64,000 nucleotides of DNA from Novosphingobium sp. Chol11 (GTDB taxonomy: Bacteria; Pseudomonadota; Alphaproteobacteria; Sphingomonadales; Sphingomonadaceae): the NCBI RefSeq assembly GCF_900218065.1, contig NZ_OBMU01000001.1, positions 2,081,656 through 2,145,655 of the forward strand, read 5' to 3'. The position numbers and the translations under genes were made by a program. The notes under the pieces were generated by a model that was not told the origin of the DNA, did not search any database, and saw nothing but the letters and a program-made list of their open reading frames with translations. Positions 25,601-34,480 of this stretch are shown here, in pieces (position 1 is the first letter of the stretch; each line of letters begins with the position of its first letter).

Positions 25601-28049
25601 GACCGCCAAGCTTTCCTTCGGTGCCGACCTCGCGCGCCACGCGCGTAACCTCTGATGCGAACCCGTTCAGCTGGTCCACCATGACGTTGATGGTGTTCTT
25701 GAGCTCCAGGATTTCGCCCTTCACATCGACGGTGATTTTCTTGGATAGATCGCCGCGTGCCACGGCAGTAGTCACATCTGCGATATTACGGACCTGACCG
25801 GTAAGATTTGCCGCCATGAGGTTGACATTGTCGGTAAGGTCCGCCCATGTGCCGGCGACACCACGCACTTGGGCCTGACCACCCAGTTTGCCCTCGGTTC
25901 CCACCTCACGCGCCACGCGCGTCACTTCCGAAGCGAAGGAGTTGAGCTGATCGACCATGGTGTTGATGGTGTTCTTCAGCTCCAGAATCTCGCCCTTCAC
26001 GTCCACGGTGATCTTCTTGGATAGGTCCCCCAGCGCCACGGCGGTTGTCACTTCGGCGATGTTGCGCACCTGACCGGTCAGGTTCGCCGCCATCGCGTTC
26101 ACATTGTCGGTCAGGTCCTTCCACGTGCCGCCCACGCCAGGAACCTGCGCCTGCCCCCCCAGCTTGCCTTCCGACCCGACCTCGCGCGCCACGCGGGTTA
26201 CTTCGGACGCAAAGCCGTTTAGCTGGTCCACCATCACGTTGATGGTATTTTTGAGCTCGAGGATTTCGCCCTTCACGTCCACGGTGATCTTCTTGGAAAG
26301 GTCGCCCTTCGCCACGGCCGTCGTCACCTCGGCGATGTTGCGCACCTGCCCCGTGAGATTGCCCGCCATCAGGTTGACGTTGTCGGTCAGGTCCTTCCAG
26401 GTCCCCGCGACGCCCTCAACCTGCGCCTGCCCGCCAAGCTTGCCGTCCGAACCCACTTCGCGCGCCACCCGGGTCACTTCGGAGGCGAACCCGTTCAGCT
26501 GGTCCACCATGGTGTTGATGGTGTTTTTGAGCTCCAGGATCTCGCCCTTCACCTCAACCGTGATCTTCTTGGAAAGGTCGCCCTTCGCCACGGCGGTTGT
26601 CACGTCCGCGATGTTGCGCACCTGCCCGGTCAGGTTCGCCGCCATCAAATTTACATTGTCTGTCAAATCCTTCCAGGTCCCGGCGACCCCTGGCACCTGC
26701 GCCTGGCCCCCGAGCTTGCCTTCGGTGCCAACCTCACGCGCCACACGCGTCACTTCGGACGCAAAGCCGTTCAGCTGGTCCACCATGACGTTGATGGTGT
26801 TCTTTAACTCCAGAATTTCGCCCTTTACGTCCACCGTGATCTTTTTGGACAAGTCGCCCGAAGCCACCGCCGTCGTCACCTCGGCAATGTTGCGCACCTG
26901 ACCGGTAAGATTGTCGGCCATCAAGTTCACATTGTCGGTGAGGTCCTTCCAGGTACCCGCAACGCCCGGCACCTGCGCCTGGCCGCCAAGCTTGCCTTCC
27001 GTGCCGACCTCGCGCGCCACGCGAGTCACTTCCGATGCGAACCCGTTCAGCTGATCCACCATGACGTTGATGGTGTTCTTCAGCTCCAGAATCTCGCCCT
27101 TCACGTCCACCGTGATTTTCTTGGATAAGTCACCGGATGCCACCGCAGTCGTCACCTCAGCGATATTACGCACCTGACCGGTAAGATTGTCGGCCATCAG
27201 ATTGACGTTGTCGGTGAGATCCTTCCAGGTGCCCGCGACGCCTTCCACCCGCGCTTGGCCCCCTAGCTTGCCTTCCGTACCCACCTCACGCGCCACACGT
27301 GTCACTTCGGAAGCAAAGGAGTTCAGCTGGTCCACCATGGTGTTAATGGTGTTCTTGAGCTCCAGGATCTCGCCCTTAACCTCCACCGTGATCTTCTTGG
27401 ACAAATCACCCGACGCCACCGCCGTCGTCACCTCGGCGATATTGCGCACCTGTCCGGTCAAGTTGGTGGCCATGGCGTTCACATTGTCAGTGAGGTCCTT
27501 CCAAGTGCCCGCGACGCCCTTCACCGTGGCCTGACCGCCAAGCTTCCCTTCAGTACCGACCTCACGAGCAACACGCGTAACCTCCGAAGTGAAGGAGGCG
27601 AGCTGTTCGACCATGGTGTTCACCACCTTGCCGATACGCAAAAATTCGCCGCGCAGCGGGCGTCCATCAATCTCGACCGTCATCGACTGGGACAGGTCGC
27701 CCTTTGCCACCGCCCCGATGACCCGCGCCACCTCTGCCGTGGGCTGGACCATGTCCTCAATCAGTTCATTTACCGCCAGCAGCTTTGTTTCCCATCCGCC
27801 GGTTGCCCCACGAACATGACCGCGCTGCGTGATTTTGCCCTCTTTGCCAACGACCCGGGACAATCGGTCGAACTCGTTGGTTATTTCTTCCTCAAGTGTA
27901 ACGACCTCATTGAACAAGGTCGCAATCTCCCGGTCGGGTCCGTGGACATCCTCTGGCAGGCGAACTGAGAAATCACCCCGGCGGAAACTTCGCAGGGCGG
28001 CAACGATTTCACGACGGTCAAGGGCACCGCGGGGCGATTCTGCGTTCAC
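22665..28049 (-). CDS. Giant hybrid histidine kinase with tandem HAMP array
   Basis: About 1794 residues, 5.4 kb. Residues ~15-980 are a chain of HAMP-like units. After two divergent leading units come nine repeats of AREVG..GKLGGQA...G..G.W.DLTDNVN alternating with nine of [13 protein letters not shown] units; the period is 92 residues (276 bp). Then GAF (~1000-1150), coiled coil, HisKA with His in [13 protein letters not shown] (~1235), HATPase (GTGLGLSIS), and two receivers (Asp in [10 protein letters not shown] and in [11 protein letters not shown]). No transmembrane helix is visible, so it is a cytoplasmic kinase. This layout matches group III/Nik1-like hybrid kinases, which sense osmotic or related stress in fungi; bacterial relatives are poorly characterised. 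GTG at 28049 is chosen because CAGGAG sits 8 nt upstream; ATGs at 28064 and 28070 lack a good site. Confidence 0.93.
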   Translation of the reverse strand: MNAESPRGALDRREIVAALRSFRRGDFSVRLPEDVHGPDREIATLFNEVVTLEEEITNEFDRLSRVVGKEGKITQRGHVRGATGGWETKLLAVNELIEDMVQPTAEVARVIGAVAKGDLSQSMTVEIDGRPLRGEFLRIGKVVNTMVEQLASFTSEVTRVAREVGTEGKLGGQATVKGVAGTWKDLTDNVNAMATNLTGQVRNIAEVTTAVASGDLSKKITVEVKGEILELKNTINTMVDQLNSFASEVTRVAREVGTEGKLGGQARVEGVAGTWKDLTDNVNLMADNLTGQVRNIAEVTTAVASGDLSKKITVDVKGEILELKNTINVMVDQLNGFASEVTRVAREVGTEGKLGGQAQVPGVAGTWKDLTDNVNLMADNLTGQVRNIAEVTTAVASGDLSKKITVDVKGEILELKNTINVMVDQLNGFASEVTRVAREVGTEGKLGGQAQVPGVAGTWKDLTDNVNLMAANLTGQVRNIADVTTAVAKGDLSKKITVEVKGEILELKNTINTMVDQLNGFASEVTRVAREVGSDGKLGGQAQVEGVAGTWKDLTDNVNLMAGNLTGQVRNIAEVTTAVAKGDLSKKITVDVKGEILELKNTINVMVDQLNGFASEVTRVAREVGSEGKLGGQAQVPGVGGTWKDLTDNVNAMAANLTGQVRNIAEVTTAVALGDLSKKITVDVKGEILELKNTINTMVDQLNSFASEVTRVAREVGTEGKLGGQAQVRGVAGTWADLTDNVNLMAANLTGQVRNIADVTTAVARGDLSKKITVDVKGEILELKNTINVMVDQLNGFASEVTRVAREVGTEGKLGGQAQVPGVGGTWKDLTDNVNLMATNLTNQVRGIADVVTAVAQGNLKRKLTVDAKGEIAALAETINFMIETLATFADQVTNMAREVGIEGKLGGQARVPGAAGLWRDLTDNVNQLAANLTNQVRSIADVATAVTKGDLTRSIAVEASGEMAALKDNINEMIRNLKDQTLKNAEQDWLKTNLARFSRMLQGERDLTTVSNLIMSELAPLVNAQYGVFYVSTREGDETVLELASSYGAESKDELKSKFMLREGLVGQAAADKRPILLEQVPSDFLRIGSGLGHATPANVAILPALFEDEVKAVIELASFAEFNETHQSFLDQLMESVGIVLNTIAATMRTEGLLKQSQLLTQELQARQTELTTKQEELHNTNEELQEKAQLLENEKKQVEGKNLEIEMARRALEEKAEQLALTSKYKSEFLANMSHELRTPLNSLLILSKLLSDNPQGNLNEKQVEFARTINSAGSDLLNLINDILDLSKIESGTVSIEVGEMPMQTLRQHMERTFRQLAADKNLDFNVKFDSDLPTTIRTDEKRLQQIVLNLLSNAFKFTSVGNVTLAVRSATKGWSSNHPVLRAVDKAIEIAVTDTGIGIPENKQKLIFEAFQQADGTTSRKYGGTGLGLSISREIARLLGGELQVRSTPGDGSTFTLFLPFEAVAPVDLPQQATQPRYDNSGALVPSALPSSFELTDDRDHLNGEPFVLIVEDDATFASILLDIARSVGLKAVVSAAGAGTLAMVRKLQPSAITLDLGLSDIDGFVLLDLLKHDPESMHVPVHVISGAEKVARALDLGAFGVTEKPAERAQLAKVFKKLAAAMRSAPVSVGVDARGRLEEQKLVRGVPELQGAKVLIVDDDIRNIYSLTSVLESYGVEVVHAERGRDGILILEQTPGIDIALIDIMMPEMDGYETMQQIRKRAELAALPLIAVTAKAMKGDRQKCLDAGASDYIAKPVDIDLLLALLRVWISRAREEDNIIPLVAAERN
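24970..27750 (-). repeat. Tandem 276-bp coding repeats (HAMP array)
   Basis: Eight to nine in-frame units of 276 bp each encode nearly the same 92 residues. The DNA copies differ at many third codon positions (for example the codons for FLDKS around 25740, 26018, 26293, 26845 and 27119), while the protein is nearly constant. The array is therefore old and held by selection on the protein, although assemblies could still collapse or expand it. Confidence 0.9.
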
Positions 28050-28236
28050 CAAGCACTCCTGCATCTCCATCGAACGTGGAGATATGATTAGGCCCCCCGA
28101 CCTGCGCTTCTGATAGCAGCGACGAACCGTTACGAGAAGTGGACAAAAACGGCGCAAATTCAATTGCAACACAGGTCAGAGCAGCTAGAAGGCACGCGCA
28201 TTCGGGGGAAAATCGCAGTGGGAGACGGCAAACGGC

Positions 28237-28608
28237 ATGCCCAGCCGGCAAGAAACCTCGGCCTTCATCCGCTCAGCCTTTCGCTCGGTCTGGTCGCTCG
28301 AACTGATGTGCGTTCTGCGGAAAGACCCGGAGCGCCCGTGGAGCCAACCAGAGCTTGTTGCAGCCATGCGCAGCAGTGATTTGGTCGTTCAGCAAAGTGT
28401 AGACCTGCTTCTCACGGCCGGCTTGGTGGTGACCGATTCGGCCGGCTCTGTTCGGTATCAGCCTGCCAACGAGGCTACAGAGCGCATGGCGGCAGCTGCA
28501 GAAGCGCTGTACATCCAACGCCCTGACGCCGTTCGAAGGATGATCGTGGCGCCGGCCTCGTCTGCCCGTCTGTTCGCGGACGCATTTCGACTTCGGAGGG
28601 AAGAATGA
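28237..28608 (+). CDS. Winged-helix-like hypothetical protein
   Basis: A 123-residue protein, divergent from the giant kinase. Residues ~18-65 (SLELMCVLRKDPERPWSQPE, then VQQSVDLLLTAGLVV) look like a winged-helix fold of the MarR/ArsR kind: helix, helix, recognition helix, wing. No metal or ligand residues are obvious. Its stop overlaps the next start (ATGA, 28605-28608). It may be a regulator or an adaptor for the two small membrane proteins. Confidence 0.65.
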   Translation: MPSRQETSAFIRSAFRSVWSLELMCVLRKDPERPWSQPELVAAMRSSDLVVQQSVDLLLTAGLVVTDSAGSVRYQPANEATERMAAAAEALYIQRPDAVRRMIVAPASSARLFADAFRLRREE

Positions 28609-28886
28609 CTGGAGCCATTTTCCCCTCGATTGTGTACGCGCTATGCTTTGCGACAAGTTCGGCTTGCGCCTATCTGCTTTGGCGCAGCCACGCGGCAAGT
28701 GGCTCACGGCTGCTCTTCTGGAGCACCGCATGCTTCACTCTACTGGCGCTCAATAATCTCTTCCTCGTTATCGATCTGGCACTTATCCCATCCGCCGACC
28801 TCCAGCTTGTGCGTCTGCTACTCTCGCTTTGCGCCGTCGGAGCGCTCCTCTTCGGATTCATATGGGAGAGCGAGGAGGATATATGA
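28605..28886 (+). CDS. DUF5985 family small membrane protein
   Basis: A 93-residue protein with three hydrophobic helices (about 5-25, 33-58 and 66-87), including the typical SRLLFWSTACF and LLALNNLFLVIDL stretches and ending GFIWESEEDI. It overlaps the genes on both sides by ATGA. Family members come in adjacent pairs; function is unknown. Confidence 0.8.
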   Translation: MTGAIFPSIVYALCFATSSACAYLLWRSHAASGSRLLFWSTACFTLLALNNLFLVIDLALIPSADLQLVRLLLSLCAVGALLFGFIWESEEDI

Positions 28887-29143
28887 CCTTGCCAGCTTTT
28901 CTTTCCGGGGCCGTTTCGTTCGGATTTTTGCTTATCTCGCTGTTTTTCTTGCGCTTCTGGAGAGAAACCCGGGATCCTTTGTTCGTTACGTTCGCAGTTT
29001 CGTTTTTGCTGCTTGGGGCCGGCCAAATCTTCCTTGCGCTTGGCGGCATACCCGATGAACAGAGGAGCTTCGTGTACCTTGTACGGTTCGCCGCCTTCCT
29101 GCTGATCATCCGAGCTGTCGTGGCCAAGAACCGCGCGACTTAG
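28883..29143 (+). CDS. DUF5985 family small membrane protein
   Basis: An 86-residue partner of the preceding protein with three hydrophobic helices and the family signature FLRFWRETRDPLF, LLLGAGQIFLAL and a C-terminal FLLIIRAVVAKNRA. ATG at 28883 overlaps the preceding stop (ATGA). The two probably form a heteromeric membrane complex (inference from pairing and coupling). Confidence 0.82.
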   Translation: MTLPAFLSGAVSFGFLLISLFFLRFWRETRDPLFVTFAVSFLLLGAGQIFLALGGIPDEQRSFVYLVRFAAFLLIIRAVVAKNRAT

Positions 29144-29697
29144 ACGTGGATCGGCGACCGCTTCCCGCAGGTCGAGCACCCTCATCTGGCAGGGGACACC
29201 GAAATCGTGAGGGGCTAGGAGGGTACGCTTTCAACGGCATAGGGGCGCTAACGGCTGCTAAGATTCCTTACGCTGAGCGTCCGGAATCGACGCTGCGATG
29301 ATCCAAACATGACAGTCGCAAAAGTCCCAGCTGAAGCCAAAAGCGATAGTCCATTAGCGATTATCGCTGGCCCAAAGCGGCGACCATTCGGCATGATTCA
29401 AGAATCCTGATGCCGCGTAGATGAAGCAGCTTTTAACCTACCCTCACCAAAGCGGCAGCTTCTTTCCACATTCCACTTGCCTGTTCGCTGAAGTCGAGCA
29501 ATGTGGCCTCGCTTCCCGTGAAAGCCGGGAAGCGGGGCGTGGAAACCCCTCTACTCATGCTCGGTCACGGATTTTCCGGGGCCGGGTGGCATGCGCGCAT
29601 GTCCAGCCGGCAACGGTAAAGGCGCATGCGCCTGTGAGTAGCAGGTTTCCAACATCCGGCTTCTGGCCGTCGCCCCGAGAGGACATAGGAGCGACGA
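29144..29697. other. Gene-poor region at the left side of the accessory island
   Basis: About 550 nt without a supported gene. It contains a hairpin (GCTTCCCG 29511-29518 with CGGGAAGC 29526-29533) and a perfect 14-bp palindrome AGGCGCATGCGCCT at 29620-29633, 65 nt before the restriction-like gene, which may be its operator. No copy of the tRNA-Thr 3' end was found by eye. Confidence 0.5.
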
Positions 29698-30651
29698 ATG
29701 AGCCGGGACGACAGCGGGAAAGATGGGGCGAAGATCGGGCGCTGCCCGGTTCGTTACATCAAGCTCGGCAGCGGCGGCCGCTGGGAATCCACGGCACTGC
29801 GAGAGGGCACGCTGGAATGGGGCAGCGAAGCCGACCCAGGTGAACTTGCCCGAGCTACGAACTGGGATGACGCTAGGCAGCACTATCTCCAGCATGGCGC
29901 ATCACCCAGCACAGCAACGGGTTACACGCGCGAGCTGCGAGACTTCTTCACGCTAGGTTCCGACACGTTGTGGATTACCTTTGCCCGCGATCAGCTCTGG
30001 TGGGCCTTCGCTGAACCAGAGGTGGGACATAGAGGCGTTGCCACCGCTGATCACGCGTCCTTCTTCCGCCGCACCATCGGACCCTGGCGATCAAACAACA
30101 TTCTAGGCGAACCGCTCATCCAGCATCGCCTCAGCAGCGCGCTCACCAAGGTCGCCAGCTATCCGCAGGCAATGTGCAGGGTTGAGGCGGAGGACTATCT
30201 CTTCCGCCTTATCAATGCTGAACTGGATGAAGCCGTTCTGCTCGCGCAGTCGGCTCTCGAAGGCCTCCACGCGAATTTGGAGCCGGTAATCAGGCAGCTG
30301 CACTGGCAGGACTTCGAGCTGCTGATCGACCTCATCTTCAGCCGCTCCGGATGGCGTCGGGTCTCGCGGCTCGGCGGCACGCTCAAGGATCATGACCTGC
30401 TCCTTGAACAGCCCATCACCGCTGAGCGGATCAGCGTCCAGGTAAAATCGACCAGCAGCCAGCGGGTGCTGGACCGCTACGCCAAGAGCTTCAACGACAA
30501 TGATGTCGCGCACCGCCTTTTCTTCATAAGCCACGACGAACAGGCGCTGGCCTCTCCAGATCCGCGGATCATCACATGGTCGGTTAGTGACGTTTCACGG
30601 CAAACCGTTGCCGCCGGGCTGACCGACTGGCTGATGGAGCGCGCCGCATGA
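29698..30651 (+). CDS. PD-(D/E)XK restriction-endonuclease-like protein with putative modification-reader domain
   Basis: A 317-residue two-domain protein. The C-terminal half (~195-317) matches the Mrr-like catalytic fold: helix HWQDFELLIDLIFSRSGWR, then KDHDLLLEQP and ISVQVKS, giving an Asp followed by Q-x-K. The N-terminal half (~15-130) is beta-rich and ends in DTLWITFARDQLWWAFAE, reminiscent of PUA/EVE-type base readers fused to type IV restriction nucleases. A modification-dependent restriction function is therefore plausible, not proven. The acidic residue usually paired with Lys is Gln, as in several Mrr-type nucleases. It overlaps the next gene (ATGA, 30648). Confidence 0.65.
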   Translation: MSRDDSGKDGAKIGRCPVRYIKLGSGGRWESTALREGTLEWGSEADPGELARATNWDDARQHYLQHGASPSTATGYTRELRDFFTLGSDTLWITFARDQLWWAFAEPEVGHRGVATADHASFFRRTIGPWRSNNILGEPLIQHRLSSALTKVASYPQAMCRVEAEDYLFRLINAELDEAVLLAQSALEGLHANLEPVIRQLHWQDFELLIDLIFSRSGWRRVSRLGGTLKDHDLLLEQPITAERISVQVKSTSSQRVLDRYAKSFNDNDVAHRLFFISHDEQALASPDPRIITWSVSDVSRQTVAAGLTDWLMERAA

Positions 30652-31202
30652 GCAAGGCGCCACATTCCGCACCCCCTGCTCAGCCTGTCGCTCAACCAAG
30701 GCGCCGTTGGGGCTGCTGGCTCGTCATCGCTCTCATCATTGCCTTCTTCGCCGTTGGCTTCCGGGCGACGCAGAAGGAGGCCGAAGCCTGGCAGCGGTTG
30801 CGCCCAGCTAATGTGAGCGCTGATCAGTGGAGCGAGCGCCTTGACCTCTGCAAAGAAGCCTCGATGGAGATGACACAGTGCGCCTCACAGTCGATGAAGA
30901 CGATCAAAGCCGCCGTCGAAAAGGTGCGGGCAGAACGCCATGCCGCCTTCTGCGCCAAGGACGCGACCGCTCTTGCTGGTCAGCATGCAGAAGAGGCTGT
31001 GCGTGCTAACCTGAAATCGCCGGCGTCGGCTGACTTTGACGGGGCGGACCGCCGCGTAACGCATAACGGATGCCTTTACACCGTGCGAGGGACTGTAGAC
31101 GCGCAGAACAGCTTTGGCGCGCTGCTGCGTTCAAGCTACAAGGTCAAGCTGCTGCGTATGGAAAATGACGAGTGGCTCGTGACCAAGGTGAGCATCGACT
31201 GA
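30648..31202 (+). CDS. Hypothetical single-pass membrane protein
   Basis: A 184-residue protein: Pro-rich cytoplasmic head, one transmembrane helix (about 22-42, GCWLVIALIIAFFAVGF), then an extracytoplasmic domain with several Cys (LCKEAS, QCAS, FCAKD, NGCLY) and a beta-rich tail (YTVRGTVDAQNSFGALLRSSYKVKLL). It is coupled to the nuclease gene by an ATGA overlap, so the two may work together; an associated membrane effector or an unrelated passenger are both possible. Confidence 0.6.
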   Translation: MSKAPHSAPPAQPVAQPRRRWGCWLVIALIIAFFAVGFRATQKEAEAWQRLRPANVSADQWSERLDLCKEASMEMTQCASQSMKTIKAAVEKVRAERHAAFCAKDATALAGQHAEEAVRANLKSPASADFDGADRRVTHNGCLYTVRGTVDAQNSFGALLRSSYKVKLLRMENDEWLVTKVSID

Positions 31203-31251
31203 AATCGACGCCAACAATGGGGAAACCCGTTGCGGCACTCCGTGAGCGCGT

Positions 31252-31503
31252 TCAGGTGATCGGCTTGTTGAGGTTGACGGCCTCGGACCCCATCGCAGCA
31301 TAATATTTGGCGCTGACGCAGTTAGCCACCACAGTCGGGTAGTCAGCGGACATGGCTGCGCGGGATTGCAGGATGCTGGCTTGCTGCGCCTCGCAATCCG
31401 ACGCGGATACATAGGTCACCGGCTCGGCCTGGATGCGCTCGCAGACGGCAAGGTCATCCGAGCAACCGAACAGAACCAGGACGAGACCAGCGACTGCGCT
31501 CAT
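31252..31503 (-). CDS. Small lipoprotein, hypothetical
   Basis: An 83-residue protein starting MSAVAGLVLVLFGCSD, a lipoprotein signal with lipobox LFGC. The mature part has two further Cys (AVCERI, SDCEA) and VVANCVSAKYY. An upstream GTG would add 24 residues. No strong ribosome-binding site is seen. It faces the preceding membrane protein gene. Confidence 0.5.
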   Translation of the reverse strand: MSAVAGLVLVLFGCSDDLAVCERIQAEPVTYVSASDCEAQQASILQSRAAMSADYPTVVANCVSAKYYAAMGSEAVNLNKPIT

Positions 31504-31720
31504 GAAGGGTAGACGCGGGTCAGCCGTCGAAGTTCCGGTCGCTACCAACGCAGATTTTCTCGCGAGGTGAGGCACTTTCTAGTCGACTCCGTCCGGGAAC
31601 AGAGCGAACGCTGGGACAAGAAAAATGCGGCCGGAACGAGCCGCTTGCCCCGATCGGCTTCGCCACGGGGCTGTGGGTGGTGGGAACGGCGCTTTTGCCG
31701 TCCCAGGCAGGAGACCACTC

Positions 31721-32224
31721 ATGACCATCAGCTCAACACTCACGGATATTCAACGCATGCTGCTCACGGCTGCAGAGCAGCGCGAAGACGGCAGCCTTTT
31801 GCCTTTGCCGGAGGGAATCGGCAGCACCAAGGCGGGCCTTCGAAAAGAACTCCAGGCGCTCATTCATGCCGACCTTGCTGCTGAGGTCACAAGCGTCTGC
31901 CCGACGACGATGTGGCGCAAAATGGGCCGTAGGCCGCTGGGGCTCGCGATCACCGACGCTGGCCGCGCTGCTGTCGCCGCCCAGACCCATGATCCGGAAA
32001 TAGGGGGACCGCCGCTTCAGCAGCCTCGGCATACCAAATCCGCTTTAGTCCTTGAGATGCTGCGGCGTGAGGCAGGCGCAACGCTGAGCGAACTGGCCAG
32101 CGCGACCAACTGGCTGCCGCACACCACGCGCGCCGCGCTGACCGGATTGCGGAAGAAGGGTCATGGTATCGAAAAGCGCCAACGAGGTGAGCTCAGCTGC
32201 TATCATCTGGGAAGCCAGGCCTGA
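31721..32224 (+). CDS. DUF3489 domain protein
   Basis: A 167-residue protein whose C-terminus carries the DUF3489 pattern KSALVLEMLRREAGATLSEL, then TNWLPHTTRAALTGLRKKG and EKRQRGE..CYHL: a helix-turn-helix-like domain. ATG at 31721 follows AGGAG. It is first of a translationally coupled trio (DUF3489, DUF2924, serine recombinase) that recurs in alphaproteobacterial islands. It may regulate or guide the recombinase. Confidence 0.82.
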   Translation: MTISSTLTDIQRMLLTAAEQREDGSLLPLPEGIGSTKAGLRKELQALIHADLAAEVTSVCPTTMWRKMGRRPLGLAITDAGRAAVAAQTHDPEIGGPPLQQPRHTKSALVLEMLRREAGATLSELASATNWLPHTTRAALTGLRKKGHGIEKRQRGELSCYHLGSQA

Positions 32225-32628
32225 TGGCGAAGGTCGATTCTCAACTGGCAGCACTGTCGGCGATGAAGCCAACAGAGCTGAAAGCAGAATGGCGGCGCGT
32301 GCATGGGGCTCCGCCGCCGCGCGTCGCCTCCAGCCTTCTCGCACGGGCGCTAGCCTATGGCCTGCAATGCGCGGCGCAGGGTGGCATTGGCGAAAAGATG
32401 CGGCAGCGGCTAACGGGAATGAGGGCGGCGCGTGCGGCTCCCTCCCCTGCCCTGGCGCCTGGCATTCAGCTGGTGCGGGAGTGGGGCGGAGAGAGTCATC
32501 ATGTGCTGATGGAGGAGAAGGGTCGCTGCAGCTATAGGGGGGAAACCTTCCCCTCGCTCTCAGCGCTCGCGCGGCACATCACTGGGGCACACTGGTCAGG
32601 GCCGCGTTTCTTCGGGATCACGCTATGA
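32224..32628 (+). CDS. DUF2924 domain protein
   Basis: A 134-residue protein with the DUF2924 signature: ELKAEWRRVHGAPPPRVASS, LLARALAYGLQ and C-terminal SLSALARHITGAHWSGPRFFG. Start overlaps the DUF3489 stop (TGATG) and its own stop overlaps the recombinase start (ATGA). Function is unknown; constant linkage to large serine recombinases suggests a directionality or target-choice role (inference). Confidence 0.85.
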   Translation: MAKVDSQLAALSAMKPTELKAEWRRVHGAPPPRVASSLLARALAYGLQCAAQGGIGEKMRQRLTGMRAARAAPSPALAPGIQLVREWGGESHHVLMEEKGRCSYRGETFPSLSALARHITGAHWSGPRFFGITL

Positions 32629-34289
32629 CCCAGAAGAAGCGTCTGCGCTGCGCCATCTACACCCGCAAATCGACCGATGAAGGATTGGACCAGGCGTTTA
32701 ACAGCCTGGACGCGCAGCGGGAGGCCTGCGCTGCCTATATCCTCAGCCAGAAAAGCGAAGGCTGGTCCTTGCTCCCGACCCTTTATGATGATGGTGGTTT
32801 TTCAGGTGGCGACATGAACCGCCCTGCCCTTGTCCGCCTGCTCGCCGATGTGCGGGCCGGCAAAGTGGATATCGTCATCGTCTACAAGGTGGATCGGCTT
32901 ACCCGCAGCCTCAATGACTTCGCCCGCATCGTCGATGTGTTCGATAGGACCGGAGCCTCCTTCGTGTCAGTCACGCAGCAGTTCAACACCACCACCAGCA
33001 TGGGGCGCCTGACCCTCAACGTGCTGCTGAGCTTTGCCCAGTTCGAGCGCGAGGTGATTGGCGAACGCATCAGGGACAAGATCGCGCAGTCCAAAGCCAA
33101 GGGCATGTGGATGGGCGGACCGGTGCCGCTTGGCTATGATGCGGTGGATCGCAATCTGGTGGCCAATGCTGCCGAGGCGAAAACGGTCGAGCACATCTTC
33201 CGCCGCTACCTCGCCGTTCCCTCAACGACAATATTGCTGAAGGAACTGAAGGCTGCCGGTATCGTGAGTAAGCCCCGGACGATGCGAGAAGGTACGGAAC
33301 GAGGCGGCTGCCCCTTTGTGCGCGGACCGCTGCATCATCTGCTGGGCAATCCCATCTACATCGGCAAGATTCGCCACCGCGGTCAAATCTATGACGGCCA
33401 GCATCCGCCGATCATCGATCAGGCGCTTTGGGACGCCGTGCAGGCCAAGCGCTCCGCCGCGCTTGGTGATCGTAAGGGAAGAGGCCATAGCCAGCATAGC
33501 AGCCTACTCACCGGCATGATCCGCGATCATGTCGATCGCCCTCTGTCACCCAGCCATGCGGTTAGGAACAAGAAGCGCTATCGCTACTATGTCTCAGGCA
33601 CGGCCTCCGTCGTCGATGGTGTCGAAGGCGATACTCCAGTACTGCGGTTGAACGCCAGGGAACTGGAAGAGGCCGTAGTGGAAGCCACCGCGCATCTGCT
33701 TGGCGATGAGCGCGCCATTATGGCTTTGCCCAGCGTTGATGCACTTGCGCTTCAACGCCGCTTCGAACGAGCGAAGAACCTTGCATCGGCATTGGGGGGC
33801 GGGAGCAAGTCTGAGGTCCGCCATCAACTGCTGACGCTTGGCGTGGCCATCACCGTTCACCCGGACCGCATCGACGCTTCGCTTAGTCAGGGCAAGCTCG
33901 CGGCAGTGCTCGATGGCACAACGTCACCACAGCCCGACGACGGCGACCGGATCACCATCCCAGTCATGACAACACCAGTGCGACGCGGTCCGACACTTAA
34001 ACTGGTGATCGGGCCGCAGAAAGTGCGCCAGCCGCAAACTGATCTGGATCTCATCGCTCTGCTGCACAAGGCTGAGGCCGCCCGGCTAAAGCTTTTCACC
34101 CAGGGCGATGTGTTATCGCCAGCCCATCGAGAAGACGAGCGCATCGCGCGCATCGCCTTCCTAGCGCCTGACATCGTTGGCGCCATCCTCGAAGGTAGGC
34201 AGCCCCCGATGCTGACAGCCCGCCGACTGATCAGACATGCTGGCATTCCCCTGGACTGGAAAGACCAGCGCGAGGTCCTCGGCTTCTAG
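32625..34289 (+). CDS. Large serine recombinase
   Basis: A 554-residue site-specific recombinase. The resolvase domain shows IYTRKSTDEGL (catalytic Ser about 14), LDAQREAC and VYKVDRLTRSLNDF. The recombinase domain follows (about 170-290, VPLGYDAVDRNL...FVRGPLHHLLGNPIYIGKI). The zinc-ribbon region (SLLTGMIRDHVDRPLSPSHA) lacks the usual Cys pairs, as in many members linked to DUF2924. A C-terminal ~60-residue tail (IARIAFLAPDIVGAILEGRQP) is a DNA-binding-like helix segment. It is last of the trio, is followed by a terminator, and lies ~190 nt from tRNA-Thr, so it probably moved this island. Confidence 0.92.
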   Translation: MTQKKRLRCAIYTRKSTDEGLDQAFNSLDAQREACAAYILSQKSEGWSLLPTLYDDGGFSGGDMNRPALVRLLADVRAGKVDIVIVYKVDRLTRSLNDFARIVDVFDRTGASFVSVTQQFNTTTSMGRLTLNVLLSFAQFEREVIGERIRDKIAQSKAKGMWMGGPVPLGYDAVDRNLVANAAEAKTVEHIFRRYLAVPSTTILLKELKAAGIVSKPRTMREGTERGGCPFVRGPLHHLLGNPIYIGKIRHRGQIYDGQHPPIIDQALWDAVQAKRSAALGDRKGRGHSQHSSLLTGMIRDHVDRPLSPSHAVRNKKRYRYYVSGTASVVDGVEGDTPVLRLNARELEEAVVEATAHLLGDERAIMALPSVDALALQRRFERAKNLASALGGGSKSEVRHQLLTLGVAITVHPDRIDASLSQGKLAAVLDGTTSPQPDDGDRITIPVMTTPVRRGPTLKLVIGPQKVRQPQTDLDLIALLHKAEAARLKLFTQGDVLSPAHREDERIARIAFLAPDIVGAILEGRQPPMLTARRLIRHAGIPLDWKDQREVLGF

Positions 34290-34318
34290 CCCCATTTCAA
34301 AATCGTGTGCCGCTCCAC

Positions 34319-34347
34319 AAGGCCTCGTGAGACGCGGGGCCTTTTTC
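34319..34347 (+). terminator. Terminator after the serine recombinase
   Basis: Stem AAGGCC..GGCCTT with further internal pairing (34319-34343), followed by a T5 run. It lies 30 nt after the recombinase stop. Confidence 0.7.
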
Positions 34348-34480
34348 CTGTTTCCTGCAGGTGGAGTGGCGTCTCTATGGCCAACGGATTTCTGTTCAGG
34401 CCCTGAAACCTCGCAGAAGCGCGCCATTGTGACGTGCTGCGTCGTGCCGCGGCCGAGATATCGAGGATATTGGGAATGAG

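Noticed and set aside
24970-27750. Regular direct repeats that might suggest a CRISPR or satellite array
   Set aside because: The units are 276 bp, contiguous, in frame and encode HAMP-like repeats; there are no unique spacers.
29421-29843. 140-codon plus-strand frame overlapping the start of the restriction-like gene
   Set aside because: No domain, weak start and wrong-frame overlap with a gene that has a recognisable nuclease core.
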